Below, piece by piece: positions 7,928 to 16,702 of a stretch of DNA of 64,000 nt; within the stretch, counting starts at the first letter, position 1, and each line of letters starts with the position of its first letter. The notes under the pieces are model-generated. The model ran no database searches. It was not told the origin of the DNA and was given only the letters and a program-made list of their open reading frames with translations. The position numbers and the translations under genes are program-made. Source of the stretch: CAUPWF01 sp036656795 (GTDB lineage Bacteria; Bacillota; Clostridia; Lachnospirales; Lachnospiraceae); the NCBI GenBank assembly GCA_036656795.1, contig JAVXHR010000007.1:23364-87363 (forward strand), read 5' to 3'.

Positions 7928-7980
7928 TCGCAATAGAATCCCCACATGTTGTTCCGACATAAGTGGGGATTCTATTGTGA
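7928..7980. repeat. Palindrome sharing arms with the one at 1870-1917
   Basis: TCGCAATAGAATCCCCAC (7928-7945) pairs with GTGGGGATTCTATTGTGA (7963-7980) with one wobble, around a region containing a smaller ATGT/ACAT pair. The central 13 bases of each arm, ATAGAATCCCCAC and its complement, are identical to those at 1870-1917. No U-tract follows. Confidence 0.88.
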
Positions 7981-8065
7981 TTCAAAGGGATTGACGTAAC
8001 AAGAGATCTTTGTTAGACTTTTTTTAGGGATGAAAAAATATAAGTCCTAAAAAGGAGTAACTAAT

Positions 8066-8398
8066 ATGCAAGATAAAAGCGTAAATCATATGCCGGACCC
8101 ATCAGAATTCTTAGAAGCGGCTGAAACATTTCAATATCTGGGGGATAGCAAAAGACTGTCTATCCTATGGATTCTTTGTCATCAAGAGGAGTGTGTGCAA
8201 CAGATTGCAGCCACTGTTCAGATGAGCGAACCGGCAGTTTCTTATCACCTGCGAATCTTAAAACAACATGGTCTTATTCGTAGTCGAAGAGAAGGAAAAG
8301 AAGTATATTATACTTTGGAAAATGATAAAAAAGCAAGTTTAGTACATCAGATGATTGATGATTATTTTGAACTTGATTGTATGAATAAGAGAGAATAA
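8066..8398 (+). CDS. ArsR/SmtB-family winged-helix repressor
   Basis: A 110-residue DNA-binding regulator. The core runs ADTFQYLGDSKRLSILW-like (here AETFQYLGDSKRLSILWIL), then the recognition helix MSEPAVSYHLRILKQHGLI and wing RSRREGKEVYYTL. It lacks the CxC metal motif in helix 3. A His/Asp/Glu-rich last helix (VHQMIDDYFELDC) is the likely metal site, as in zinc-sensing members. It is convergent with the metal-ATPase gene, with only four bases between the stop codons, so it is not simply the first gene of that operon. A plausible operator lies in the ATPase promoter (10304-10325). The start has AAAAAGGAG upstream. Confidence 0.9.
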   Translation: MQDKSVNHMPDPSEFLEAAETFQYLGDSKRLSILWILCHQEECVQQIAATVQMSEPAVSYHLRILKQHGLIRSRREGKEVYYTLENDKKASLVHQMIDDYFELDCMNKRE

Positions 8399-8402
8399 AA
8401 TT

Positions 8403-10271
8403 CTATTCCATGGATTCAAATTCTTTTACATTCAAGGCACGGATTGCGTTTAAAATGGCAAGAACAGAAACCCCTACATCAGAGAATACTGCAGTCCACA
8501 TAGTTGCAATACCAAAAGCGCCTAATAGCAGCACAATTGCCTTGACACCAAGGGCAAATATAATATTCTGATGAACAATGCGAAGGGTCTTTTGTGATAT
8601 TTGGATAGCCATGGCAATTTTGGAAGGCTTGTCGTCCATGAGAACAATATCAGCTGCTTCAATTGCAGCATCAGAGCCAAGCCCTCCCATTGCAATGCCA
8701 ACGTCAGCACGAGTAAGAACAGGGGCGTCATTGATGCCATCACCAACAAAAACAAGACTTTCTTTTGGAGATTTTTTCAGTAATAATTGTTCTATATAAT
8801 CTACTTTATCACCGGGTAGCAATTCTGCACGATAGTGGTCTAATCCCAGTTCTTTTGCTACGTGTTCGCCTACATTCTTAGTATCGCCCGTCAACATAAC
8901 TGTGTTATGTATTCCCATGGATTTCAGCAAGATAATTCCACGTTTTGCATCAGGTTTTACAATATCAGAGATGATGATATGACCGGCATAATTACCGTCA
9001 ATTGCCACATGTACTTCTGTTCCGGGAAGATGACATTCGTGAGCAGTACGCACATCTACCATCTCCATGAGCTTTAGATTTCCTATGGCAATTTTCTGAT
9101 CCCCAATGATAGCGCAGATTCCATGTCCGGAAATTTCTTCAACATTAGAAACTAAAGATTTGTCAAGATTCTTGCCCCATGCTTCTCTTAATGAGGCAGA
9201 GATAGGGTGGCTAGAATAACTTTCTGCAAGTGCCGCTAATTTCAACAAGTCTTCTTTGGAGACGTATTCTGGGTGAATGGCAGTTACTTGAAAGCTACCT
9301 TCTGTTAATGTTCCGGTTTTATCAAATACGACAATTCCTACTTTGGCAAGTGTTTCCAGATAATTACCACCTTTCACAAGAATTCCACACTTAGAAGCAC
9401 CACCGATTCCTCCAAAGAAACTTAATGGAACAGAAATTACTAATGCACATGGGCAGGAGATTACAAGGAAAATCAGTGCACGCTCCACCCATATATCAAG
9501 AGACTGACCTGTAATAAGAGGAGGTAATACGGCTAATATTAAAGCTGAAATTACAACAATCGGAGTATAGTACCGTGCAAATTTGGTAATGAAATTTTCA
9601 CTTTTACTTTTTTTGCTGCCGGAATTTTCTACCAAGTTTAGAATCTTAGAAACAGTAGATTCTCCATATTCTTTTGTGACGTTTACTGTAATCATACCGG
9701 TTTGATTAATGCAGCCACTGATGACATTGTGTCCGGGAAGAATTTCTCTTGGAACGGATTCACCGGTCAGTGCAGAAGTATCTAAAGAGGAGGACCCGTT
9801 TATTACAATTCCGTCTAGAGGAATACGTTCTCCTGGTTTTATGACAATAGTATCTCCAATTTTAACATCTTCAGGAGAGACTTGAAGCAAATTTTCTTGC
9901 TGTTGTATTGTAGCATAGTCAGGACGGATATCCATAAGTTCGGAGATAGAACGTCGAGATTTATTAACAGCATAGGATTGGAAAAGTTCCCCAATCTGGA
10001 AAAAGAGCATGACAGCAACACCTTCCGGAAATTGCCCTAGACTAAAAGCACCGATGGTTGCCACGGTCATTAAGAAATTCTCATCAAATACGTGTCCGTG
10101 TAAGAGATTAGCGATTGCATCAATCACAATATCACCACCAACGATGAGATAAGAGATGAGATACAGTATTAATATTGGTGTTGGAGGAAGTTCTAATGTT
10201 AAAGCGAGTACATAGAGTATCGCAGCACACAAGATACGTGTAAGTTGTTTTTTATGTTCTGATGTCATCAT
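8403..10271 (-). CDS. Heavy-metal-transporting P1B-type ATPase (Zn/Cd/Co class)
   Basis: Exports divalent metal ions across the membrane at the cost of ATP. 622 residues. Motifs in order: TGES in the actuator domain, the membrane metal site CPC (near residue 273), the phosphorylated DKTGTLTEG (near 316), the class marker SHPIS, and GDGINDAP (near 509). The usual N-terminal metal-binding HMA domain and its CxxC are absent, which makes it shorter than CadA of about 700 residues. CPC followed by ALVISVPLSF fits the Zn/Cd class better than the Cu class. AAAGGAG lies nine bases before ATG. The promoter and operator at 10304-10361 suggest metal-dependent control by the ArsR protein encoded at the other end. 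Confidence 0.93.
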   Translation of the reverse strand: MMTSEHKKQLTRILCAAILYVLALTLELPPTPILILYLISYLIVGGDIVIDAIANLLHGHVFDENFLMTVATIGAFSLGQFPEGVAVMLFFQIGELFQSYAVNKSRRSISELMDIRPDYATIQQQENLLQVSPEDVKIGDTIVIKPGERIPLDGIVINGSSSLDTSALTGESVPREILPGHNVISGCINQTGMITVNVTKEYGESTVSKILNLVENSGSKKSKSENFITKFARYYTPIVVISALILAVLPPLITGQSLDIWVERALIFLVISCPCALVISVPLSFFGGIGGASKCGILVKGGNYLETLAKVGIVVFDKTGTLTEGSFQVTAIHPEYVSKEDLLKLAALAESYSSHPISASLREAWGKNLDKSLVSNVEEISGHGICAIIGDQKIAIGNLKLMEMVDVRTAHECHLPGTEVHVAIDGNYAGHIIISDIVKPDAKRGIILLKSMGIHNTVMLTGDTKNVGEHVAKELGLDHYRAELLPGDKVDYIEQLLLKKSPKESLVFVGDGINDAPVLTRADVGIAMGGLGSDAAIEAADIVLMDDKPSKIAMAIQISQKTLRIVHQNIIFALGVKAIVLLLGAFGIATMWTAVFSDVGVSVLAILNAIRALNVKEFESME

Positions 10272-10303
10272 GTTGTAAAACTCCTTTCAAAAGCCTATAC
10301 GAT

Positions 10304-10325
10304 TAAACAGTTGCTTAATTGTTCA
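10304..10325 (-). promoter_or_regulatory. Candidate ArsR-family operator
   Basis: TAAACA (10304-10309), ten bases, TGTTCA (10320-10325): an imperfect inverted repeat resembling the TGAACA/TGTTCA half-sites bound by SmtB/CzrA relatives. It sits just downstream of the -10 element of the ATPase promoter, over the expected transcription start, where binding would block RNA polymerase. Confidence 0.35.
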
Positions 10326-10332
10326 TATGATA

Positions 10333-10361
10333 AGTATATGTGAAAATGTAAAAAATGTCAA
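10333..10361 (-). promoter_or_regulatory. Sigma-A promoter of the metal ATPase gene
   Basis: On the reverse strand TTGACA (10361-10356), a 17-base spacer, and TATACT (10338-10333). This is a strong consensus promoter about 60 bases upstream of the ATPase start codon. Confidence 0.75.
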
Positions 10362-10381
10362 TACAATTCCTTCTTTCTTAC

Positions 10382-10410
10382 TTGCGTGGATTGGGCAAAA
10401 GCGATATACT
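10382..10410 (+). promoter_or_regulatory. Sigma-A promoter of the RNA helicase gene
   Basis: TTGCGT (10382-10387), 17 bases, TATACT (10405-10410), 38 bases before the helicase start codon. Confidence 0.6.
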
Positions 10411-10448
10411 AAAATGACGTATAACGTGTAGAGGGGTAGAACATAACC

Positions 10449-11891
10449 ATGGAGTTTCAAAACTATAGATTGGCATCGGAGATTACAGAGGCATTGGAAT
10501 TACTAGGATATCATATTCCAACGCCAATACAGGAACAAGCAATTCCTGCGATATTAGAGGGGAAAGATATTGTCGGAAAATCTCAGACGGGAAGCGGAAA
10601 GACAGCAGCTTTTGCAATTCCGATTTGTGAAATGGTTGATTGGAATGAAAATATACCACAAGCATTGGTTTTGGAACCGACAAGAGAACTCGCAGTACAA
10701 GTAAAGGAAGAAATATTTCGGATAGGCAGAAAGAAAAAATTAAAAGTGCCGGTAATATTTGGGGGCATGCCAATTGATAAACAGGTATTGTCTTTAAAAC
10801 AAAAATCACATATCGTTGTGGGGACACCGGGACGTGTGCTGGATCATATCAGACGTCAAACGTTATCTCTGAAAGCAATACGGTATCTTGTTATAGATGA
10901 AGCGGACTTAATGCTTGACATGGGTTTTCTAGAAGAAATTGAATTGATTATCAAGCAGTTAGATTCAATGCCTGTAATGATGCTTTTTTCAGCTACTATA
11001 GGAGAACATCTAGATGGCTTAATTTATAAATATATGAAAGAACCAGAGCGAATTATCATAGAATCTGAGACGGAAACGGTAGCAGAAGTTGTTCAATTAG
11101 GATACCGAGTCGAGAATGAAGAGAAATTCACACTGTTATTACATCTGCTGATTTGTAAAAGTCCATCAGATGCAATGATATTCTGTGGAACAAGAGAGAT
11201 GGTAAATGTCTTATATCGTCAGCTTAGAAAACAGGGGATACGTTGCGGAATGCTCCATGGGGAGTTAGACCAACGGGAACGGTTACGCACGATTGATGAG
11301 TTTCGACAAGGAAAGTTTCATTATCTGATTACAACTGATGTAGCGGCAAGAGGAATTGATTTTGAAAAGATTTCTCATGTGTTTCAGTATGATTTTCCAA
11401 CAAATAAAGAGAATTACGTTCACCGCATTGGGCGAACGGGGCGAAACAAAAAGAGCGGGACAGGAATCAGCTTTATACAACGTGGAGAGGATAGAATGCT
11501 ATGTAAAGTTGAGGAATTTACTGGAGTTATGATTAAGATATGTGAACCACCAACCCAAGAAGAGGTCAAAGAAAATGCACACAGTTTTTATGAAAAGCAG
11601 AAAGAAAAAGTAAAGCTGCGGGCAAAAAAAGGAGCAGTATTTCATAAAAGTATTACAAAACTCTCTATAGGTGGTGGCAAAAAGTCTAAGATGCGTGCAG
11701 GAGATATTGTGGGAACACTTTGCAGTATTGAGGGAATTACACAAGAAGATATAGGTATTATAGACGTAAGAGACAGTCTGACATATGTAGAGATATTCAA
11801 TGGTAAGGGCGATAAAGTACTAGAGGAATTACAATTAAAGACAATAAAAGGGAAGATAAGAAAAGTACGTAAGAGCAGATTGCTTTCTTAG
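10449..11891 (+). CDS. dbpA: DEAD-box RNA helicase, DbpA/YxiN type
   Basis: An ATP-dependent RNA helicase that remodels 23S rRNA during large-subunit assembly, if it acts like YxiN/DbpA. 480 residues. Q motif TPIQEQAI; Walker A SQTGSGKT (45-52); PTREL; DEAD (150-153); SAT (181-183); helicase C domain with HRIGRTGR. Residues about 396-475 form the DbpA RNA-binding domain (KLSIGGGKKSKMRAGDIVGT), which in YxiN recognises a hairpin of 23S rRNA. That domain is what separates it from CshA/DeaD paralogues. It has its own promoter and no helicase partner nearby. Confidence 0.9.
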   Translation: MEFQNYRLASEITEALELLGYHIPTPIQEQAIPAILEGKDIVGKSQTGSGKTAAFAIPICEMVDWNENIPQALVLEPTRELAVQVKEEIFRIGRKKKLKVPVIFGGMPIDKQVLSLKQKSHIVVGTPGRVLDHIRRQTLSLKAIRYLVIDEADLMLDMGFLEEIELIIKQLDSMPVMMLFSATIGEHLDGLIYKYMKEPERIIIESETETVAEVVQLGYRVENEEKFTLLLHLLICKSPSDAMIFCGTREMVNVLYRQLRKQGIRCGMLHGELDQRERLRTIDEFRQGKFHYLITTDVAARGIDFEKISHVFQYDFPTNKENYVHRIGRTGRNKKSGTGISFIQRGEDRMLCKVEEFTGVMIKICEPPTQEEVKENAHSFYEKQKEKVKLRAKKGAVFHKSITKLSIGGGKKSKMRAGDIVGTLCSIEGITQEDIGIIDVRDSLTYVEIFNGKGDKVLEELQLKTIKGKIRKVRKSRLLS

Positions 11892-11992
11892 AGAAAGCTT
11901 GAATGTGCACGTTATAATAGATAGCAAGCTAGGTATATGCTATTGAGAATGTGGGAAGTTGATGTTATAGACATCACAGAAAGAGAGCGTAA

Positions 11993-12922
11993 ATGGAGAG
12001 TAAAAAATATGCATTATTGATAGATGCAGACAATGTATCGGCAAAATATATATCCGGTATATTAGAAGAGATGACCAAACATGGAATTGTTACTTATAAA
12101 CGAATCTATGGAGATTGGACAAGCACACAGGCAACAAAATGGAAAGAGGAACTTTTGGAAAATGCAATTGTGCCCATTCAACAATTCAGCAATACCGTAG
12201 GGAAGAATGCCACAGATTCCGCATTGATTATTGATGCCATGGATATTCTTTATGCTAATAATGTGGATGGATTTTGTATTGTGTCGAGTGACAGTGATTT
12301 TACAAGGTTGGCAAATCGTATTCGTGAATCAGGCATGGCAGTGATTGGAATGGGAGAAGAAAAGACACCAAAAGCATTTCGTACAGCATGTACAATTTTT
12401 ACTAATCTTGAGAATCTACTGGACGAAGATGAAACTTCCAATGACGATAAAGCAGAGATACAGGAAGAAACAGTGAGTAAAGCAACTATTGAACGGTTTA
12501 TTGTATCGATTGTGACAGAAAATGAAAATAAAGACCCGGGACTGAGTGCGGTAGGTAGTAGGATTGTAAATAAATATCCTGATTTTGATGTTCGGACTTA
12601 TGGATATGGTTCTTTATCAAAGTTTTTAGAAGACAGTGATTTATTCAGAGTCAATAAAAATGAAAATGTGTATACCGTTAGTATGGTAAAAGATCAAAAA
12701 CATCAAGAAGAAGTTACAAATTATATTAGAAGTATTGTAGAAAAGCATGGCAGGGCAGGAATTGGGATTTCAGAACTTACCAATAATATTCGACAACAAT
12801 ATGAAGATTTTAGCGTTAAAAAATATGGCTATTCCCAAGTTTGGAAATTTGTTCAAAGTATTGATCATATTGAGGTGTATGCAGATGGGACAAAGAGAAA
12901 ACGCGCAAGATTCACAAAATAA
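11993..12922 (+). CDS. NYN-domain (LabA/DUF88) protein with two OST-HTH/LOTUS domains
   Basis: 309 residues. The N-terminal ~145 residues are a NYN domain, a PIN-like nuclease fold: ALLIDADNVSA supplies the first acidic residues, KNATDSALIIDAMD the second, and CIVSSDSDFTRL the third, so the acidic site looks complete. Two OST-HTH (LOTUS) domains follow, near residues 160-230 (SAVGSRIVNKYPDFDVRTYG) and 240-305 (LTNNIRQQYEDFSVKKYGYS). LOTUS domains bind RNA, including G-quadruplex RNA, in other systems. RNA cleavage or RNA binding is therefore likely, with unknown target. The start has only a weak GAGAGCG ribosome site. Its 3' end overlaps the next gene. Confidence 0.88.
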   Translation: MESKKYALLIDADNVSAKYISGILEEMTKHGIVTYKRIYGDWTSTQATKWKEELLENAIVPIQQFSNTVGKNATDSALIIDAMDILYANNVDGFCIVSSDSDFTRLANRIRESGMAVIGMGEEKTPKAFRTACTIFTNLENLLDEDETSNDDKAEIQEETVSKATIERFIVSIVTENENKDPGLSAVGSRIVNKYPDFDVRTYGYGSLSKFLEDSDLFRVNKNENVYTVSMVKDQKHQEEVTNYIRSIVEKHGRAGIGISELTNNIRQQYEDFSVKKYGYSQVWKFVQSIDHIEVYADGTKRKRARFTK

Positions 12923-13799
12923 GATTCAACTTATTAAAATGTTAGTCTTATGCACACTGATTAGTGCGGTTTGTGGTATAACTGGGTGCGCAAAGACATA
13001 TAAGACAAGCAAAGAAAAGGAGCCAACTAAGAGGATTCATACAGAATGTACGTATCAATTTCAAGATGTGGAAGGCAATCCTTACACGGCTACATTGATG
13101 GAAACTGTTCCAAAACATGAATACAAGTATGAAAATTTGGAAGAAAAAGACGGCTATTTTTATTACAAGGCTGAATCAGGTGAGGTAATATCGAAACTGG
13201 GAGTAGATGTATCCAGATATCAAACAGAGATTGATTGGGAATGTGTTAAGTCAAGCGGTATTGATTTTGCAATGATTAGACTTGGATTTCGAGGCTATGG
13301 AGAAGAAGGTAATATTGTACTGGATCCCCAATATGATCAACATATAAAAGCAGCGTTAGAAGCGGGACTTCAAGTTGGTGTATATTTTTTTTCACAGGCC
13401 ATCTCAGAGGAAGAGGCTTTGGAAGAAGCACAATTTGTATTAGAACATATACAAGGTTATGATGTTACCTATCCTATTGTCTATGATACGGAAGAAATTA
13501 AAGATAATATTGCAAGAACGGATCAGTTGGGAAAAACAGAAATTACAAATCATTGTATTGCATTTTGTGATAAAATTAAAATGGCTGGGTACAACCCAAT
13601 GATCTATGCAAATATGAAGTGGCTTGCATTTACATTAGAATTGGATCGTTTGGTCTTATATGATAAGTGGTATGCAGATTATCAAAAAATTCCACAGTGT
13701 CCCTATGAATTCCAATTATGGCAATATACGGAGACAGGCACAGTGCCGGGAATTGAAGGAAATGTGGATATTAATATTGAATTACAAACAAAAGAATAG
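12885..13799 (+). CDS. GH25-family lysozyme-like lipoprotein
   Basis: A 304-residue secreted muramidase-like protein. A lipoprotein signal with a hydrophobic stretch (MLVLCTLISAVCG) ends in the lipobox ITGC, making Cys35 the lipidated residue. The GH25 domain runs from about residue 105: GVDVSRYQTEIDW, then FAMIRLGFRGYG, VGVYFFSQAIS and the acidic active-site motif YPIVYDTEE, finishing with FQLWQYTETG and GNVDIN. It should cut the glycan chain of peptidoglycan outside the cell. ATG 12885 is chosen because GAGGTG (12872-12877) is seven bases upstream; ATG 12879 is too close. The start lies 38 bases inside the preceding NYN gene, so the two are translationally linked. Confidence 0.88.
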   Translation: MGQRENAQDSQNKIQLIKMLVLCTLISAVCGITGCAKTYKTSKEKEPTKRIHTECTYQFQDVEGNPYTATLMETVPKHEYKYENLEEKDGYFYYKAESGEVISKLGVDVSRYQTEIDWECVKSSGIDFAMIRLGFRGYGEEGNIVLDPQYDQHIKAALEAGLQVGVYFFSQAISEEEALEEAQFVLEHIQGYDVTYPIVYDTEEIKDNIARTDQLGKTEITNHCIAFCDKIKMAGYNPMIYANMKWLAFTLELDRLVLYDKWYADYQKIPQCPYEFQLWQYTETGTVPGIEGNVDINIELQTKE

Positions 13800-13819
13800 A
13801 AGAAAAGGAGCAGATGAGA

Positions 13820-15097
13820 ATGAAGAAAGAAGACATCAAATACCAAGCCTATGTGGCTATATTACATGAGGAATTAGTACCGGCTATGGGGTGTACAGAG
13901 CCGATTGCATTAGCTTATGCGGCGGCCATTGCAAGACAGACATTAGGGGGATTACCAGATAGAGTAGTGATTGAAGCAAGTGGGAGTATTATCAAGAATG
14001 TGAAGTCTGTGATTGTACCGAATACAGACCATCTTAAGGGAATTCCGGCAGCTGCAGTCGCGGGAATTGTTGCAGGGAAACCCGAAAAGGAATTAGAAGT
14101 TATTGGGGAAGTTACAAAAGAACAGATGAAAGAGATGAAAGAGTTCTTAGCACATACTATGATTCAAGTAGTGCATCTAAACCAAGGAATCACATTTGAT
14201 ATTATTGTGACATTGTATAAAGAGAAATCCTATGCTAAAGTGCGGATTGCCAATTATCATACCAATGTAGTTTTGATTGAAAAAGACGGAAAGATTCTGA
14301 AAGAACTTCCAGTTCAATCAGGTGTGGAAGAGGGATTGACAGATCGGTCACTTCTTGACATGGAAAGCATATGGGAATTTGCCAATATGGTGGAGATTTC
14401 GGATGTTAAAGAAGTGTTGGACAAACAAATATCCTACAATACGGCCATTGCTGAAGAGGGGCTTCGAGGAGATTATGGCGCTAATATTGGAAGCGTATTA
14501 CTTAGTATGGACGGTGATAATGTACGTACAAGAGCAAAAGCAAAGGCGGCAGCAGGTTCCGATGCAAGAATGAATGGATGTGAACTTCCGGTTGTTATTA
14601 ATTCGGGAAGTGGAAACCAAGGAATGACGGCATCATTGCCTGTGATTGAGTATGCAAAAGAGTATCAGGTGGGAGAAGAAAAGTTGTATCGAGCATTGGT
14701 ATTGTCGAATTTAATTACCATTCATGAGAAAACAGGAATTGGACGGTTATCGGCATACTGTGGCGCAGTGAGTGCGGGGGCCGGTGCAGGAGCGGGCATT
14801 GCATATATTTGTGGTGGAGGATTTGAAGAAGTTGCACATACCGTTGTTAATGCGTTGGCAATTGTATCGGGAATTGTCTGTGATGGAGCAAAAGCCTCAT
14901 GTGCAGCAAAAATTGCAGCGTCTGTAGATGCAGGACTTCTGGGATATTATATGTTCCAACAAGGGCAACAATTCTATGGCGGAGATGGAATTATCACTAA
15001 GGGCGTTGATGCAACAATTAAGAATATCGGACGTCTTGGCAGAGAAGGTATGAAAGAAACAAATGAAGAAATTATAGAAATTATGGTTGGAGAATAG
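13820..15097 (+). CDS. cyuA: L-cysteine desulfidase family protein (UPF0597/CyuA)
   Basis: Breaks L-cysteine into sulfide, ammonia and pyruvate through a 4Fe-4S cluster, by analogy with characterised archaeal and E. coli (YhaM/CyuA) members. 425 residues, usual for the family. MGCTEP places a Cys at residue 25, the position I recall for a cluster ligand; further Cys are at 354 and 361 (CDGAKASC). Gly-rich SAGAGAGAG is also typical. ATG 13820 lies nine bases after AAGGAG, whereas ATG 13814 is only three bases away. The gene begins 20 bases after the GH25 gene and leads a run ending in a cysteine desulfurase and ThiI. An L-serine dehydratase-like activity is the main alternative. Confidence 0.85.
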   Translation: MKKEDIKYQAYVAILHEELVPAMGCTEPIALAYAAAIARQTLGGLPDRVVIEASGSIIKNVKSVIVPNTDHLKGIPAAAVAGIVAGKPEKELEVIGEVTKEQMKEMKEFLAHTMIQVVHLNQGITFDIIVTLYKEKSYAKVRIANYHTNVVLIEKDGKILKELPVQSGVEEGLTDRSLLDMESIWEFANMVEISDVKEVLDKQISYNTAIAEEGLRGDYGANIGSVLLSMDGDNVRTRAKAKAAAGSDARMNGCELPVVINSGSGNQGMTASLPVIEYAKEYQVGEEKLYRALVLSNLITIHEKTGIGRLSAYCGAVSAGAGAGAGIAYICGGGFEEVAHTVVNALAIVSGIVCDGAKASCAAKIAASVDAGLLGYYMFQQGQQFYGGDGIITKGVDATIKNIGRLGREGMKETNEEIIEIMVGE

Positions 15098-15104
15098 AAT
15101 AAGA

Positions 15105-15671
15105 ATGAACAGTATAGAATTATTGATTATTGCAGTAGGACTTTCTATGGATGCATTTGCAGTATCCGTTTGTAAAGGACTGGCAATGAAACAGTGTACT
15201 TGGAAAAAATCATGTATTGTAGGATTGTATTTTGGCTTTTTTCAAGCAGCGATGCCTCTAATTGGATATGGATTAGGGGTACAATTTAAACAGGTGATTA
15301 CGTCCATTGACCATTGGATTGCATTTTTTTTACTATGTCTGATTGGTGTGAATATGGTGCGGGAATCTCAAAATAAGTGTGAAACCTGCGAGACAACAGA
15401 GGAATCATTGGGATTTCGGGTGATGATTGGCTTGGCTGTTGCTACAAGTATTGATGCTTTGGCGGTAGGGGTTACATTCGCGTTTTTAAAGGTGGCAATT
15501 ATTCCTGCAGTTTGTTTTATTGGAATTATTACATTTACACTTTCGGTAGCAGGTGTAAAGATTGGCAACATCTTTGGAACCAGATATAAATCTAAAGCGG
15601 AATTAGCAGGTGGTATAATTCTTATCTTGATGGGAATAAAGATATTATTGGATCATCTGGGAATCTTATAG
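15105..15671 (+). CDS. mntP: Manganese efflux pump MntP
   Basis: Exports Mn2+. 188 residues with six membrane helices in two related halves, each with the conserved acidic helix: GLSMDAFAVSVCKGLAMK and VATSIDALAVGVTFAFL. The start at ATG 15105 gives the usual MNxIELLxIAVGLSMDAFA N-terminus; GGAG lies about 12 bases upstream, a little far. It starts just after the desulfidase stop codon. The yybP-ykoY riboswitch that often precedes mntP is absent, so Mn control, if any, must act elsewhere in the operon. Confidence 0.93.
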   Translation: MNSIELLIIAVGLSMDAFAVSVCKGLAMKQCTWKKSCIVGLYFGFFQAAMPLIGYGLGVQFKQVITSIDHWIAFFLLCLIGVNMVRESQNKCETCETTEESLGFRVMIGLAVATSIDALAVGVTFAFLKVAIIPAVCFIGIITFTLSVAGVKIGNIFGTRYKSKAELAGGIILILMGIKILLDHLGIL

Positions 15672-15699
15672 TGGCAGAAAATACCGGGAAGGGCTCATT

Positions 15700-16650
15700 A
15701 TGAAATGGAATAGATATAGAATTAAGACAACAACAGATGCAGAAGAAATCATCAGTAGTATGCTGATGGATCTAGGGGTGACAGGTGTAGAGATAGAAGA
15801 TAAAATTCCGCTTACTCAAGCAGATAAAGAAGGCATGTATATCGATATTATGCCGAAAATAGAGCCGGATGATGGGGTTGCTTATGTGAGCTTTTATCTG
15901 GAGCAGGACGTGGAACAAGTAACAATACTGGAAAATATACAACAAGAATTGAAAGATATAAGTGTCTATGTAGAAGTTGGGGATGCCACAGTAGAAGTAT
16001 CTCAGACCGAAGATGTGGATTGGGTAAATAATTGGAAACAGTATTTTCATCAGTTTTATGTAGACGATATATTGGTTATTCCATCATGGGAACATGTGGA
16101 GCCGAAAGATGAAGATAAGATTGTGATTCACATTGACCCCGGGACGGCATTTGGAACGGGTATGCATGAAACAACTCAGTTATGTATTCGGCAAATACGG
16201 AAGTATACAACACCTCAGACTCATATCTTGGATGTTGGGTGTGGAAGTGGCATCTTAGGAATGCTGGCACTGAAATTCGGGGCAGCTTATTCTGTTGGAA
16301 CAGATTTGGATCCATGTGCAATTGCCGCTACTTATGAGAATATGGAGACAAATGGGATTAATCATAGCCAATATGAAGTTATGATTGGTAATATTATTGA
16401 GGAACAAGAGGTACAGGATAAAGTGGGGTATGAATGTTACGATATTGTGGTGGCAAATATTTTGGCAGATGTGTTACTTCCACTAACACCGGTTATTATG
16501 GGACACTTAAAAGTTGGTGGAATCTATATTACAAGTGGAATTATTGAAGATAAAGAGATGACAGTTACAGAAGCCATAGAAACAGCGGGATTACAAGTGA
16601 TAGAAGTGACACACCAGGGAGAATGGGTATCGGTAACGGCGAGAAAGTAG
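15700..16650 (+). CDS. prmA: Ribosomal protein L11 methyltransferase
   Basis: Methylates amino groups of ribosomal protein L11 with S-adenosylmethionine. 316 residues. An N-terminal substrate-recognition domain (KWNRYRIKTTTDAEE) is followed by the SAM-binding fold: PGTAFGTGMHETT, motif I LDVGCGSGILGMLAL, and the NPPY-like post-motif VANILADVL. GGAAGGG precedes ATG 15700. It sits immediately upstream of rsmE, a pairing that is widespread in Firmicutes. Confidence 0.96.
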   Translation: MKWNRYRIKTTTDAEEIISSMLMDLGVTGVEIEDKIPLTQADKEGMYIDIMPKIEPDDGVAYVSFYLEQDVEQVTILENIQQELKDISVYVEVGDATVEVSQTEDVDWVNNWKQYFHQFYVDDILVIPSWEHVEPKDEDKIVIHIDPGTAFGTGMHETTQLCIRQIRKYTTPQTHILDVGCGSGILGMLALKFGAAYSVGTDLDPCAIAATYENMETNGINHSQYEVMIGNIIEEQEVQDKVGYECYDIVVANILADVLLPLTPVIMGHLKVGGIYITSGIIEDKEMTVTEAIETAGLQVIEVTHQGEWVSVTARK

Positions 16651-16702
16651 GAATCCTCTCCAGAGTTGTATGACGGATATGAGAGGAAATAAGGAGACGA
16701 GC

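Noticed and set aside
1994..7980. Integrative element or prophage
   Set aside because: No integrase, transposase, att repeat or tRNA edge is present; only the two palindromes bracket the region, which is not enough.
12747..12884. Longer N-terminus for the GH25 lipoprotein
   Set aside because: The extra residues lie in the NYN gene and would bury the lipoprotein signal 45 residues deep; GAGGTG supports 12885.
15060..15105. yybP-ykoY manganese riboswitch before mntP
   Set aside because: Only eight bases separate the genes; no room and no motif.
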